Positions 1 through 12,378 of a stretch of 64,000 nt of DNA are shown piece by piece. Position 1 is the first letter of the stretch, and the number at the start of each line of letters is the position of its first letter. Origin of the DNA: Nymphaea colorata (lineage: Eukaryota > Streptophyta > Magnoliopsida > Nymphaeales > Nymphaeaceae). The DNA lies in the NCBI RefSeq assembly GCF_008831285.2, contig NC_045147.1, positions 12,527,427 to 12,591,426 of the forward strand, in the 5' to 3' direction. The position numbers were made by a program, and so were the translations under genes. The notes beneath the pieces were generated by a model, which had not been told where the DNA came from, searched no databases, and saw only the letters and a list, made by a program, of their open reading frames with translations.

Positions 1-495
1 TGGTGATGTAGAATAATTTTAATGTATATACCATACAGTATATTAGTGAACCAGTATATTATCGTTAAAGATCAGAAAATTGCTTCTTCTTCTTCTTTTT
101 TGTTTAATTTTCAAGTAAGTCCTTTATAAAATGACGTTGTTAACAGCAATGAGATCATATCTAACAGTATCATTAGCAGCCCGTGTCTTGGCAGGGAACT
201 ACAAAATGGTTACAGCAAAGAACGCCAAAAATGCAGGAAATAACAATAAAAGAGGTTTGGTATTCCAACTAAAATAACAATAATCAAACGTAGAGAAAAA
301 TAACAAGGATATATCCACTTACACGTAATATCTCAATATATCTTTGCTTGTAAAAACACCAAATAACCAAAACCTGTGGATTCGATGCGTCCCAATACAA
401 GGCCCAAAGGAGATACAAATAAAGCATATTTCAACATTAGATTAGATAATGCAGTGCATTATAAGGAAGAAGTGAAAGGTGAAAGGAACCAGAAC
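1..495 (-). other. Intron of the aldo/keto reductase gene
   Basis: AT-rich sequence that follows the exon 2 donor on the minus strand. No reading frame here resembles the next aldo/keto reductase exon, so it is read as intron running past the window edge. Confidence 0.6.
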
Positions 496-1184
496 CTTCT
501 TTGATAAATCTACCGAGAAGCTTTTCACTTTGCCCATTAAGTCGGCCAGTTCCGTAAGAATCGGCTGTATCGAAAAGATTTATCCCTTTACTAATTGCCA
601 AGTCAAACGTATCTTGCAGTGCCTGGTCCATGGCTTCCTGATAACCCCAAAGGAGCTGGTTTCCCCATGCCCAAGTTCCAAACCCCATTGGAGAAACAGA
701 TAACGGTCCAATTTTTACCTAAAAAGAAATAGGACGCTTCTCAACCAACAAATGGCTGCAACACTTCAGTGAACAGTCAAGGAAGCAAGAACTGAAAGTG
801 AAATGGATTTGTGAAGATGCCCAACTGTGAAAAACATATAAGTAGCATAAAATGGCCGACGTGATCAAGAATCGCAGCACAGAGGACTGAAAATTATCCA
901 ATGATAATGCACATGTGGGCGTTTTCTACCTACCCAGCTAGTGAAAGAATGCCGACATATAATGGGTAGTGTTTGTCAAATGGAGAAAAAGTTGCAACCT
1001 ATAATACCCAGAAGTTACAACAGAGAAAGAGAAAAAGAGAGAGAGAGAGAACCTTTTCCCACGGCCAAAATGGAGGAAGTAGGGAAGGAAGGCGAGTTTT
1101 GAAATTAGGAGTTTGGAGGAAGCTCTCTTTCGAACCTCTGCATGTGAAGCCAGATGAAGGAATCGACACCATCGCCCAGGCCAT
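496..1184 (-). CDS. Aldo/keto reductase, 5' two exons (partial, runs off left edge)
   Basis: Exon 1 is 1053-1184 and exon 2 is 496-718, both on the minus strand. They join in phase 0 (donor after GAAAAG, acceptor TTTTAG). Exon 1 gives 44 residues rich in Ser, Phe and Leu with few acids, starting MAWAMVSIPSSGF, as expected for a chloroplast transit peptide. Exon 2 reads VKIGPLSVSPMGFGTWAWGN, then an NLFDTADSYGTGRLNGQSEK segment that holds the conserved Asp and Tyr of the AKR active site (about residues 94-98). This matches plant plastid oxidoreductases of the At1g06690 type, which are NADPH-dependent carbonyl reductases. Exon 2 ends at FIKE plus one base before a GT donor at 495-494. The rest of the barrel must lie left of the window, since 1-495 shows no further exon. 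Family call is firm. The exon 1 start is an inference from splice sites and transit-peptide character. Confidence 0.8.
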
Positions 1185-2164
1185 CTTCCTTTTGTTCTCT
1201 GTTCGGAAGAAATTGGCGCCAAAACAGGAAGGTTCTGACCTTCGGTGTCGCCCGGAAACCAGAGCCACCCCTTTTGAACCGTCTAGATATCCTCAGTTGC
1301 CAATCGTGTTTTTCAAGTGATTCGTATGAAGCCCAATAACTATTAGCGTTTCTTAGAAATCCACTTTCGAGTTCAAGTATTGCATCTAAATACATGATCT
1401 TGGTAAATGTTCCTTTTGCCTCATGAAAGAAGAAATCATGTAAAAGTATGAGATTCTACCTAACTAGTTTAATTCTAAAAATAGTTTGAACGTAGGAAAT
1501 CACTGGATTGAAGAACATCTTCTAGTTGGAGCTTTTGAGCTTAGAATTGAGAATCTGATTAACATGCATGATACTTCATTTATGCGAGCTGCCTTCTCGA
1601 TGAAGCAAAGCTTACGTAATACACTTCTTAAAGTTCTACAATTATAACAATGACACTGAAACTATGGTAACCAAACACTAAGCCTCATTAACCAAACACC
1701 GAGCTTAAAGAATGAATCATCAAGTCAAGGCCTAGAACCGTTATATGGAGAAAATCAACAGTGTTGTTTATGGCTCTAGGAAACCTCTTCTTCTTATGAC
1801 TCAAACTATTAAAAGACAATCAATCTAACATTTTTAATAGCTTTGGTTCATTCTTATAGTATAAATCATGTCAGTTGGCGAAAGTAAAGTGCGTTAGTAT
1901 TGAGCATAAAATTTGTAGCTAGTATTCAAATTAGTGTGTTTGAAAGGATCCAATCCTTTATCTTCTTCCTTCCATCTATTTCCTTCCTTTCCATGTTTTT
2001 TGATGCGTGCTACAAGAAGGGATGGGCTCGATATGTTAAAAGAGTGGCTAAGCTGAAGAAGATGCTGGACTGTGATAGATAAGAGGGCAGATAGTCATTG
2101 ATTGATTTGTTCACCTATAGATGCCAGGTTAGAAAACGGTTTTGATTTGAAAAGCGCAAAAGAG
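1185..2164. other. Intergenic: upstream of the AKR gene, no gene seen
   Basis: No coding frame of recognisable family and no RNA gene found. The part next to 1184 should hold the AKR promoter and leader, but no clear TATA box was picked out. Confidence 0.5.
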
Positions 2165-2171
2165 AAAAAAA
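2165..2171 (-). terminator. Pol III T-run terminator of tRNA-Leu
   Basis: Seven consecutive A on the plus strand, that is T7 on the transcribed sense of the tRNA, starting seven bases past its 3' end. This is a standard RNA polymerase III stop. Confidence 0.85.
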
Positions 2172-2177
2172 TTTCGG

Positions 2178-2257
<80 letters not shown>

Positions 2258-2258
2258 A
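2178..2258 (-). tRNA. tRNA-Leu (anticodon UAG)
   Basis: On the minus strand the 81 bases fold as a class II tRNA. The acceptor arm TGACAGT pairs with ACTGTCA-type bases at the 3' end through the usual seven base pairs. The D-arm/A-box region reads TGGCCGAGTGGT. The anticodon loop is ATTTAGG, giving UAG. There is a variable arm, and the T-arm/B-box reads GGGTTCAAATCCC. Two internal pol III promoter boxes are therefore present. There is no intron. CCA is not encoded, as is normal for nuclear tRNA genes. It decodes CUA and related Leu codons in the cytosol. Confidence 0.97.
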
Positions 2259-3397
2259 GGTTTTGTTAGGCGGTCATCTTTCTTTCTAGTTACTGCGTTC
2301 TTAATTTCGAAGAGTCCCGCTCCGAAACGCAAAAGTGCGTTGTGGAGGGACGTCGAACGCGCGTGAAATCCTCTCCTCCTGCTGTGAAAACCCTGCCTTC
2401 CTCTTCATTGTGCTCCGCCACCCGACCGTCGTTTCCCCTTCACCGCCCCTGAAGAATTCACCATCGCCCCCAACCAGAAGGAAGGAAGGTATGCCCATCT
2501 CTCTCTTACTCACTCTTTAACCCACTGACGGAATGGACCAAAAGTCGCCGGCGCCAGTTCTCAGGGGCGGAGGGACGGCACGGCAGGTCTCTCTCTTAAG
2601 CCACCGAATGGCCCAAAAACCCATCCTTCAATGGCTGTTATTGAATGGATCCGGGTCCAATTACATGCGATGCGGATGCCCCACGGAACCCGGATCCAAT
2701 GCCCCACCACGCCCACGGTCCATCCCTCCTCGAATTTCCAAAGCAGAAGAGAACTACAGAAGTTGGAGGAAACGTCGCAGGCTCCCAGTCGCCTCCTCGC
2801 CGGCTTGCCCATCCGCCGGTTCCGGTCACCGGATGCTGGGTGACCACCTCCTCGGGTCGGAAAAGAGTTTCAACGCGCTGCTAGGTGAGCAGTTTCTTCA
2901 TCCATCTCTGCCCTGGGTTGTTACTCGTTGCCTCTTTTTAATTCTCATTTCTTCTCTGCTTTCTCACTTCCTCAGCCACAGGAATTTTGACAGATTGATG
3001 TTGCTGGCCACCACTCTGCCGGTCAGTTGGTGAACTGATGGGCGACGGCGATGCTGCTGTGGAGGACAGGAGGTGACAGCCGCTGCTGCTCCACCGCTGA
3101 CCGAACCATCGGCAGTGAGTGATGCTTTCTTATCAGTTCTCTGATTGTCTATTTTTTTGTTCTTATTGGTATTGATTTTAATTGTTTAATTAGGGATTTA
3201 TCGATTTGCTGTAGCCTGTAGCATTTGAAGATTTTCTGCTTTGCATTTGGGGATTTAGATTTTGTTCAGCATTCTGTTCAGCTGCTTCAGCAGTCAAGCG
3301 ACCTCTCAGCCCCTGCTCCCTCTGCATATTCAGGCAATTTCCTTTTATTTTGCTAGACTGATTATGATCTATTCGCCGTGATGGACTGGTTCTTATT
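2259..3397. other. GC-rich island, transcribed-looking but no credible CDS
   Basis: GC content and CpG frequency rise sharply here compared with the flanks. There are donor-like sites (GAAG/GTATGC near 2490, CTAG/GTGAGC near 2884). The longest open frame, 2533-3033, has no recognisable domain and low-complexity Pro/Ser/Arg content, and both strands are open, as expected from GC content alone. A promoter plus leader exon of an untranslated or distant gene is one reading. A decayed GC-rich transposon is another. Confidence 0.35.
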
Positions 3398-3540
3398 GGT
3401 GCAGCACATGTCAAAAAATTTAGATGAGGCATAGTATTTATTATTATTATTAATTAATTAATTATAATATATATATATATATAATTGTTTATAAATCATA
3501 AAAATATTAAATAATAAATTCAAAATTACAGTTTACTAAT
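3398..3540. repeat. Dispersed repeat copy (GCACAT...TTTAG head plus ATT/TA-rich body)
   Basis: The stretch reading roughly GCAGCACATGTCAAAAAATT followed by a (TTA)n and (TA)n rich body is matched at 56600-56700, where GCGGCACATCTTAAAAAATT is followed by the same kind of (TTA)n body. The shared order of blocks indicates one repeat family. Boundaries are approximate. Confidence 0.4.
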
Positions 3541-4849
3541 CATGATATCATTATCAATCATTAATTCAGCAAGAAATATACACTTGTTTTGAATGAACAG
3601 TTCATAAAGTTTTGAGATGATCTACAACTGGATTTTATTAACTTCTTGCTTCCACTAGATTTCTAAAAAAATATTTTTTTTTTTTTTGGGGGTGTGTGGG
3701 GGGAGGGGGGTTTGAGAGGGCAAAAAATGTCAAAGATTTCCATATCACCCTTTTCATTGGTGGGTGATTTGCAGTTTTTGGGTTAACCCTTGCAATGAGG
3801 AAAATGATCTAGTTACATGAAAGAGATAAATAAGGATCTATATGAGGTTAAAAACTACTAATAATTAGTGGGGTTAGATGTGAAAATAAAAATTTTACAA
3901 AAGTTTACACAAACTGGGATAGGCAGTTGCGCACATCAGCCCCATGGTAAGCTCATGGGGCTCTACTACTGTAAGTAGTCACTGAGATTTCTGATGTTGT
4001 ATTTAACATATTCAAGTTTATTGCTAAGGGCTTGTTTGACTGTAAATTCATATATTTTGTTTGTATTTTTATTTCTCATTTACAAAAAAGATGAGAGTGA
4101 TGATCACCAATTGGTATGTAACCGATTCAAGTTTAACGTACTTAATTTCCTAGATATGCTTCCTCATGACTTCCAGTCGAAGTAATTCTTATAAATCCCA
4201 TTAAGGTAATCATCTTAGATCCAGATATAATTCAAATGGCACTACGTAGATTGATTCAAATCTGAATATTATCGCACGAGTTCCAATAATCAAGTGAAAG
4301 TTTCTATATTTTATGGGCAGCTGGAGTAGGGAAAAATTTTCTCAAGGAAATGCTCCTATTCTCCTCTAACGTTTGTCAATTTCAAACATTTTCCCTTTTC
4401 AAATAGGAAAAAAGCTTTCCTGAGCAAAACAAAAAGATCAGAGCAAGGAAAAATGACCATGTCCCATCATTCATGGGAATTCATTTTCATCGGTTATGAT
4501 GCAAATTCTCAACATCAAGGTCCGGCTTTGGGATTTTTCCCACCCTTTACCCACCACTGAAACAAAAACAAAAAGAATCTTTAGAAAGCCACAATGCTAT
4601 GCCAATTCTTTTGAAAGGGCTTTTTCTCAGGCAATCTTCCTTTGGAGAAACTTTTCCCAGATAATTGACCTCGTTTCTCGTTCCTTTTTCTTAAGAAAGA
4701 TCAATAGTTCCCTAAGAAATGTGGGTTGTACAAACAACCTCTTAAGAGGGACTCATTTTTCGCAGCCCTCAAATGCCAAACTTGATTAGGGGAAACAACT
4801 AGAGACCCAGAAATTACTTACAGGTAACGATTTTGGTTTTGGGTAGGTC
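3541..4849. other. Intergenic, AT-rich, no gene seen
   Basis: Contains a T-run followed by a G-rich stretch near 3670-3715. No conserved protein segment or RNA gene was recognised on either strand. Confidence 0.5.
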
Positions 4850-5450
4850 GAATTGGATTTAGATCCAGACCCGGACCCGAACTCCATCGCTCGAAGAGGA
4901 AGACCGACGCGGGTTCCCCTTTCCTCGTCTTCCGCTCTGTCTCCCTCTTCGTTGCCCTCTCATTCCGCAGGTGAGCATCCGACGCAGAGACGAAGAAGGT
5001 GGAGGAAGGAGCAGCGGCCGCGGCGGCGCAGTGTGGCGGCGATTAGGGTAACTAGGTTTTTCTCTCTCCCATCTGTTTCCCCCTTCCTTCTCACCCTGTC
5101 TCGCCCGAGCCCTCTCTGTCTGCACTCTCTTCCTCCCGCGCTCCTCACTCACCCTCTCTTCGTCTCGCCTTCGGTCCCCCTCACCCTTGCTCTCCCTGTT
5201 CCCCCAAATCGTGTCGTCCCTCTCCCTCTGTCCGTCTCCCCTCTCTGTCTGCACTCTCTCATTCCCGCAAGCTCTCACGCCCTCTCTCCTGCACTGTCTC
5301 CCTCCTTCGCAACTCTCCCGCACTCTCTCTCTCTCCCTACCGCCCTCTCTCCCTACCTCCCTGACATGGTGCGGTTTGGGTGCGAATCTGAGTCGCACCC
5401 GCGTCGCGTGTGCGGGTCCAAAAACGGCGCACCCTGATGACATATAATAC
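4850..5450. repeat. CT-rich low-complexity island with GC-rich ends
   Basis: Long pyrimidine-rich tract on the plus strand with many CTCTCC and CCCTCT blocks. It leaves both strands open (194 codons each) without meaningful protein. The first 200 bases are GC-rich and end in a donor-like GATTAGG/GTAACT near 5050. The last 80 bases (5365-5440) carry GTGCG and CGCACCCG blocks like those at 56560-56900. It could be the promoter and a leader exon of the MED10 gene 2 kb downstream, but nothing here proves that. Confidence 0.4.
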
Positions 5451-7338
5451 TCTTACATGTAGGTGTTGTCTGTATGTTTGCAATCGTCTTTTTTTTTTTT
5501 TTTACAGAACGAATTGGTAATGGATTTTTTGTTTCTCTATCTTTCAGAACTGGAGTTTTTCTTTTTTAAAAAGAATTATTTGGACTGTATACAGACTATG
5601 CTAAGTGATACGTTCTTGGATCTTCTATCTCAATAATTCACCCAAAATACAAGTTGCAGTTGGTAGATCAACTATGAACTATGACTAATCAAGGAACAGT
5701 AATCACTATTTCCACCATTCACATTGTGCATAAACTTTTAGTAGAGGATACATGAAAGGAATTCTTTAAGAAAATGTTCGCTTTCCTGTTTTGACTGATT
5801 TTCAGCTTCATTATTTCCTCATGCCTTTTTGTTTTCAGATACCTTGTTAGCTAAATCCACCAATTCTGAACTGAAAAAACAAACATAGAGCTATAAGAAC
5901 CAGTGGCTTTTACATCTTGAATAGTTGGCAACATTTAATACCCCTTTGCCTCTGCTTGAGCCTTCAATTCATACCCCTTTTCCCGAATTATATCAGTTCT
6001 ATTTGTTCTCTTTTCATCCTTTTCTTGATATCATGCAATTTTTTCCAAAAAATTCTCTTAAAAATGTGGACTTCCTAGAGAAATTATATAGCAATTCAAA
6101 ATTTTTGAAACACCATATAAAAGTAATGGAAAAATAAAAAAATTTTGACTTTCTTGTTGTTCCTGCTACAACAGAAGTATTGACAAACATTTATAAAAGC
6201 TTTCTTCATTTTAAAGAATCTAAAAGCAAAAATATGCTTAATTTTTAGACCTAATCAATTATCAAGATTGAGATTAAGGTTTCCTAATAGCAGAATCATA
6301 TCTGTTATATTCTTAGAGCTGGATGACAAATTGTAATAAAATTGTTTTTCTAAATTCTCATTGTCTAATTGATTTCTGTAGTGACAGTTGTTTTCTAATG
6401 CCTCATTGTTTTCTAACGTCTCGGTGTCTAAAATCAATGCTTGTGCTTTAAGTGCTCTGCTTGATCTTTGGTCCTTATGAAATGCATTTAAACTTTTGGT
6501 TTTAGATATTTGTCTTATGAAGTGTTTATCAACCTATATGTGCTTTATCTTCCATGTTGAGGAGTAGGACACTTGAGATTTTGATAGTATCTTGATGGGC
6601 AAAGGATCGCAAAGACTTTAAGATTTTCTTTTCATGTTCCCAGATAGATTAATGTATTAAACATATGTACGACTCAGTTTTTACATGTTTATCATGAAAA
6701 GTTATGCTATTAAATGCTTTGACGGAAAATATTTGTTTAGGACAGAAAATAATTGAGACAAGCTAAAGGCCTGCACTTTATTAATGCACATATCATGAAA
6801 ACTTATGTTTTTATATGCTAGAAGGTATTCGTTTAGTATAGCCTACAAACTACAAATACGGATATCCTGAAAAGTGATGTTTTTACATGTTTTCACAGAA
6901 CATATTTGTTAGGGAAGGAGATAAATAAGATAGGCCAAAAGGTTGCCATTTATTAATATGATTATCTTAAAACATTAAGCTTTTACATGATTTGAGACGA
7001 TGTATTTGTTTAGACAAAGAGATGCTTGAGACATACCAAAAGCTTGCAATTTATGAATATCCTTGTCATGAAAAATTATGTTTCTGTGTGTTAATAAAAG
7101 GTGTTTATTTAGGACAAAAGGTAAGTGAGACGTGCCCAAAGCTTTCATTTTAAATTTTTTTGTACACATTTTATGTTTTTTCATTTCTTTGATATTTTAT
7201 TTCCAATGTGTAGGCATACATGATTTAGTTTGTAAGCTTTAAACAATGTTTATTATTTAATTGGTTCGTTTTTTTTTTAATTACTATGTATTAGTGTCCC
7301 TCAGTGAAAAAAAATTGGCTTCATCACTGGGTAAAACA
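5451..7338. other. AT-rich stretch upstream of MED10
   Basis: No coding frame of known family. The bases just before the MED10 ATG read TGTCCCTCAG, which looks like a splice acceptor, so this stretch may be a 5' UTR intron of MED10. Confidence 0.4.
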
Positions 7339-10300
7339 ATGGCAACACCAACGGGTAATGGGTCGACACCAACGTCGACGCCAGCTCAAACTCCATCCGA
7401 GCCAGACCAACAACAAAAGCAGAACCTTAGCAAGGTGCTTAATTCCATCCAACAGTCGCTCGGCCTCCTCCATCAGCTCCATCTCACTGTCTCCTCCTTC
7501 AACATGGCCTCCCAGCTCCCCCTCCTCCAACGCCTGTATCCACCCTTTTCCCTCTTCGTCTCGCCATTATTATGGTGGACTTCATTGTTTCTCCCTAATT
7601 CTTCTCTTTCCTTTTCTCTTTAGGAATGATGTTGTGTTGGAGCTTGAAATGCTGCAGAAGCTCGCTGATAGCTGCAACATACAGGTGCCCATGGAGGTCG
7701 TCAAGTGGGTCTTCTTTCTACCATTCTGTCTTTCTCTCCAATTCTTGATCTTTCTGCACTTTTTTGTTGGTGTGCTTGTCTTTTGTGGTGTTTTGATTTG
7801 GTTGGTCGTCCAGCTTGATTGACGATGGGAAGAACCCAGACGAGTTCACCAGAGATGTCATCAACAGCTGCATTGCTAGGAATCAGGTCACCAAGGGCAA
7901 GACGGACGCGTTCAAGGTTGGTAATCAGACGTCCTTATATTTTTGTTTCTTGTATTTTTTGGGGTGTTGTTCAATATTGCTGAATTAGGTTTTTTCATTT
8001 TCTTTTTTTTAATATGGTTTTGATGTTGTTTTCTTCACTTGGTTGCAACTAATGGTGTGAATTTTGCGAAAGGAGATTGCATCTGTGGTGATTGGGTTTG
8101 TCAGTGATAAATAGTCTTTGTTTTGCTTAACGTTGTTCCAGTAGGTGTTTGTGTGTTGATCCTTGCTTCCTTCTGTTTTCTTCTCACTTTTGTTGTCCAT
8201 TTGATAGTGGTGTTCATTAACTCTGGTTCTTATAAATTTATAACGGTTGAGGAGGTTTTGGGGAGGTTTTATTTGTGTAACTGGGGTTGGGTTCTTCTCG
8301 TTCGGAGTATCTATTTTCAAATCTACTACCAGAAATCTAAAAAATGCAATTTTGCTCAGTTTTGATTGGTTTTCGTTGATGAAGTGGTGGAACAGGTTTC
8401 GTAGTTGAGGGTGGGTTTTAATGGCAGAATTGAGTCGAGGTACTCAGCTAAGATTCTGGGAAAAGTAAAAAGTTAACGGTTTTGAGTCCTTTGATAATCA
8501 TGGTTCTTTTTTTTTTCCCGTGGAATCATTACCTTTGCAAATTGGTGATTCACTTTAAGTGAATATGGTTGGCTGAACAGGGGAATTCCAATTTATTGAT
8601 GTGGCAGCTGTGAACTGTGAACCCACCAAGTTATTCACCTCTCATCCATATTATTACAGTAGTGATTGCTTCCATTATCCTTGGCATTTGTGTTGTTTTG
8701 ATTGGTTGCTTGTTTAGAACGATGCACCCATTCATGCAAGAACCAAAAATATGGTACAAATGCTGTGTTCAGTTCCTGGACCTCAGATTGCATTTGAACT
8801 GTTACTGGGATTGCATTTGAGCTTTCACTGAAATCGAGGATTAGAGAATGTCTAACAACCTACAGTGCAGTACATTTCTGGTGGAATTAGGTACCTACTT
8901 AAATACAATTCAATGGTCTTCAGCTTAGAAACGTTGGTTCCTTTTACTTTCTGTTTACTGCCATATTCTAACAAGCAAATAGGCTGATGGTAATAATAGG
9001 ATTTTCTGATGCTGATGAAATGGTTTCTTTTAATTAACTATTTCAACTTTAAATCCTTTTTTTATCTTCTAAATGATGTCCACTATATTGATCATAAATA
9101 TAAGATAGCAAATGCTTTATTATTATCATTCTGTTGTCTCCAGTCAATGTAAAGTTTTGGTACCCAGAGAGTTATATTTATTGCATTTACTATAAGAGGC
9201 AGTGGATGATATTTACTGGTGTTCTTCTGTTCATGGATCTTTTATAATTTCTAAGAACATTTCTTGAGCTAACACTGATATCTTCTATAGCAACAAAGAA
9301 TTGGGGGAAATTGTATGAGATTAAGGATGCCCTACTGAGAATATTGTCTTTTGAAGTTGATAGGTATTATGTGGCATGTACATAGCGCAACACACTCAAA
9401 TTCCTCATACATAATAGTATAAGATTGTTGCTTGTCAGTCTCATCATAATCTCATATGTTTCTTTATCATCATCAGATAATACTACAACTCCTAGAAAGT
9501 TTGTCATAATTCAAAAGTTAACAAGGATGTTTCTTTTTTCATTATAAAATTAGAAATTGGAAGTAATTATGAACAAGGTAGGATGGTCTGGTTACTTCCA
9601 ACAAAAGATGGATATGCTTCTTCACATCACATTTCATTGCTTGCATAGTTTTGATGTGAAATCTTTTACAACGGTCAACTTTGTGGCTGATATATTTATA
9701 TGTTTTTTGGTTTTAGAGCCTAAGGAAGCACCTACTAGAGGAACTAGAACAAGCATTTCCTGAAGAAGTGGAAGTTTATAGGGAGATACGTGCAACTTCT
9801 GCTGCTGTAAGTATTGCACAACCATCCTCTCATATGCTAATCTTTATGATCTGATGAAACTGTGTAGGTGATGTGTGTTTGGCCCATAAGGGATTCAAAG
9901 AATTGTATGACATGATGTCAATTGTGAATTTTTGAGAAATGAGATATGACTGCCATTCTCTTGTATAGATAACCTTTAGCATGGAAGATCATTTGTCCTG
10001 CATGCACATTCAATCGAGTTTCCCTTTTTAATGTGGAAATTGTTCTTAAATTATATTTTGTAGTTTTTTTGTTTTTGCAGTGTTTTTCTCCATGATAGTT
10101 TGTTCCTTTCTTTTTCTTTTTCATATTTCCGTTCTTTGTTGAGCTTCTTGCATTTGTACTTCTCAAGGACCAGAAAAGAAAGAGATGGTCAACTTTTTGG
10201 AGTATTTTTGACTTGCTTGCGCCTCAGTGTTTCAGGTCTAAGGCTTGTCGACGGTGATTATTACAACCCTTTTTGAGCTAAGGTGTTTTGCTTAGAGTGC

Positions 10301-11871
10301 GTCTTCATTCTGTACTGGGGATTTTTTTCTCCGAATTGGAATAGTTTTCTTGTTGGAGCATCACTAAATATATGGTCACAATTTGTTGGATATTGGGGCA
10401 GCATCCTTCAGTCTCTCAAGGCCTTAAGCCACAAATGAATAATAAAGATTATATGGTGTCATTCTTGTGTGTTTTTTGGGACAGACTGGATTGGAGAAGT
10501 CTGAGATTGAACCATAAGGTATTCTTACTGGCGAAGAGGTCAGGTTCCGCCTTGGGCCAAAAGTGAGTCAACTGTCTATGCTCTCAGAACAATTTAAGTG
10601 ATTCTGCATTGAAGCTCAAGCCTGATTTGTTGCCTTTTTTGGTTGGCTTCATGACTGGTAATTTCCTCTCTACTGGTAAAAAAGCTGTCAGATTGGCGCC
10701 TGATTGTACTCGCCTGGAAGAGTTGAATGGTCCACGTCCTATTAATGGGCATGTCTGTGTGCATGATTCAGCCTAAGTCAAATGGGGGCAGGTAAGGGTG
10801 TGGGTGCAGGTGCAGTTACGATTCTATATGTTTGGACCCAGCAATTTTTAAAAATATGGAGGGTGGGATACAGCAATATATATATATATATATATAATCC
10901 ACAATTGAATAAAAACAATTCATAAGTTTATAACTAATGCATGAAAACAACATAATAACTAGTTCATACATATAGTCCAATTAAATTAAAGTTAAAACAT
11001 TGTTTATAATATAAAAAAATCATCACAATAAAATAATCATTGTTTAAAAGTTTGGATAAACCTGGTTCTGACCTAGACTCTATCCTAAATGTACCCAGTT
11101 TGTCTGGTTTACCAAGCTGCCGTATGGCCCGTATCAAGATGAGTGGACCAGCCATTCTCATGGCCCCATGTTATAGTAGCGTATTGATACTGGACCTGCT
11201 CATCTGCATTGACGATCGGAAAATGGCCATATGTTTTTTCAGTTTTTCACTCTATTTTTATGCTTTTTATTGATTTGTTGCTTTCTGAACTCTTCACATA
11301 TTTCCATGTTCGGTTCGCATGTTCTTAGTGACAGACTAAAAAAGTTCAGCAAGTGAGACATGTCTAGCTGTATGGAAGTTACATGTTTTCAAAGGGGGTC
11401 AACTTTCTTCTAGGAATTTCTTGCTGTGAAGGCGTAATGCTGGTGAAAATTTTCAAGTAAATTTCACCTGTTTAATATGTATAAGCTCGTATGGGTGGGT
11501 GAACTTTCACCTGCACAGTACACATTGAAGTAAAATTTAGGGTTATCAAATGCTCCGCTATGGTCAGTTGTATGGTAAGGCTATGGTTATTGTGAAAGGG
11601 TGTTGCAGGTTCTATTTCTGTTTATGTTGAACCTATGACTCTGCCACTTTTTTCTGTTTTCCTAACCTGAGAGCTCTCATAGTATGCTTTTTTATTCCGA
11701 TGCTGCAAATCCTATTTCCTGAGCATGTCTGTATTTCTGATAATGGAATTTGCTATTCTTTCTCACCCGACTCATATGCTGAGCCAAATTTAATTGCAGG
11801 AGTCCAAAAGATTAGCACAGGCACAGAGCATTTTGCCTAATGGTGATATGAAGATCAATTCAGAGCACTGA
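7339..11871 (+). CDS. MED10: Mediator of RNA polymerase II transcription subunit 10
   Basis: Five exons: 7339-7535, 7624-7704, 7814-7916, 9717-9806 and 11800-11871. They total 543 bases, or 180 residues, against about 186 for plant MED10. All junctions are GT/AG and keep frame. The protein has a Thr/Pro/Gln-rich N-terminus, then a helical core with QNLSKVLNSIQQSLGLLHQL and SSFNMASQLPLLQRL. These are followed by CNIQVPMEVVNLIDDGKNPD, the highly conserved SCIARNQVTKGKTDAFK, and a final SKRLAQAQSILPNGD. These segments are signatures of plant MED10 (Nut2), part of the Mediator middle module in the nucleus. An upstream in-frame AUG-like extension to 7261 is not needed, because the ATG at 7339 gives the family-type start. 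Introns 3 and 4 are large (1.8 and 2.0 kb), and intron 4 holds a repeat. The gene is convergent with the small minus-strand gene at 12.9-13.4 kb. Confidence 0.93.
7917..9716 (+). other. MED10 intron 3
   Basis: T-rich plant-type intron of 1.8 kb. No nested coding exon or convincing box C/D snoRNA was found, although isolated TGATGA strings occur. Confidence 0.7.
9807..11799 (+). other. MED10 intron 4, with AT repeat
   Basis: A 2.0-kb intron between GTAAGT and a TTGCAG acceptor. It contains a G-rich head near 10785, a (TA)n run at 10876-10896 and an AT-rich body up to about 11040. This is a block order like the dispersed repeat at 56.6 kb. A 57-codon open stretch near 10605-10776 has no known homologue. 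Confidence 0.6.
10876..10896. repeat. (TA)n microsatellite
   Basis: About ten perfect TA units inside MED10 intron 4. Confidence 0.9.
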
Positions 11872-12378
11872 TTGATGCTAAGATGGTCTGCCTCTTTGTC
11901 TTTGATAATTTTCTGCACATAAGTTGACAAATTATCTTCCTGTATTTTATTTTCCGTCATTGATATGCTGCTGGTTGGGTTGCAGATGTGTATACCATAT
12001 TTCAACCACTTTGGTCAGCTGTGCTGCTCTAAGAGGACTAACAATTGTATTTTCTGGCTTTAGTTTTAGTCTTGGTTGTTTCTTCCTGTATTTCGGTGTC
12101 ATGTATTGTCTCTGCCTGCCAATTATCTCACATATAAGTTTACCAAAATGACAAAATTACTCCGCCATGTATGATTTTACAAATGGGATGTTGTGTGCAT
12201 CACTTGTCTAAATTGCAGAAAACTGCCACAACAATAGGCATCTACAATAAACTACAACCTTCGAGTACTGCAGCAACCACCTATGCCTTGAATCTTTTTG
12301 GTTTGGTGAAATGGTTGGTTCTAAATTTTCTGTAGGCAATGGTTTGGTGAAGTGATGAACAAAATCACTTTCTTTCTT

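Noticed and set aside
2533..3033. 166-codon plus-strand frame
   Set aside because: GC-rich DNA with stops rare in several frames, no recognisable domain, and splice-like sites inside.
4853..5443. 194-codon open frames on both strands
   Set aside because: They arise from CT-rich low-complexity DNA; the translations are Ser/Pro/Leu or Arg/Glu-rich with no domain.
10605..10776. 57-codon open stretch inside MED10 intron 4
   Set aside because: No start codon at its beginning, no homologue, and it is preceded by an in-frame stop.
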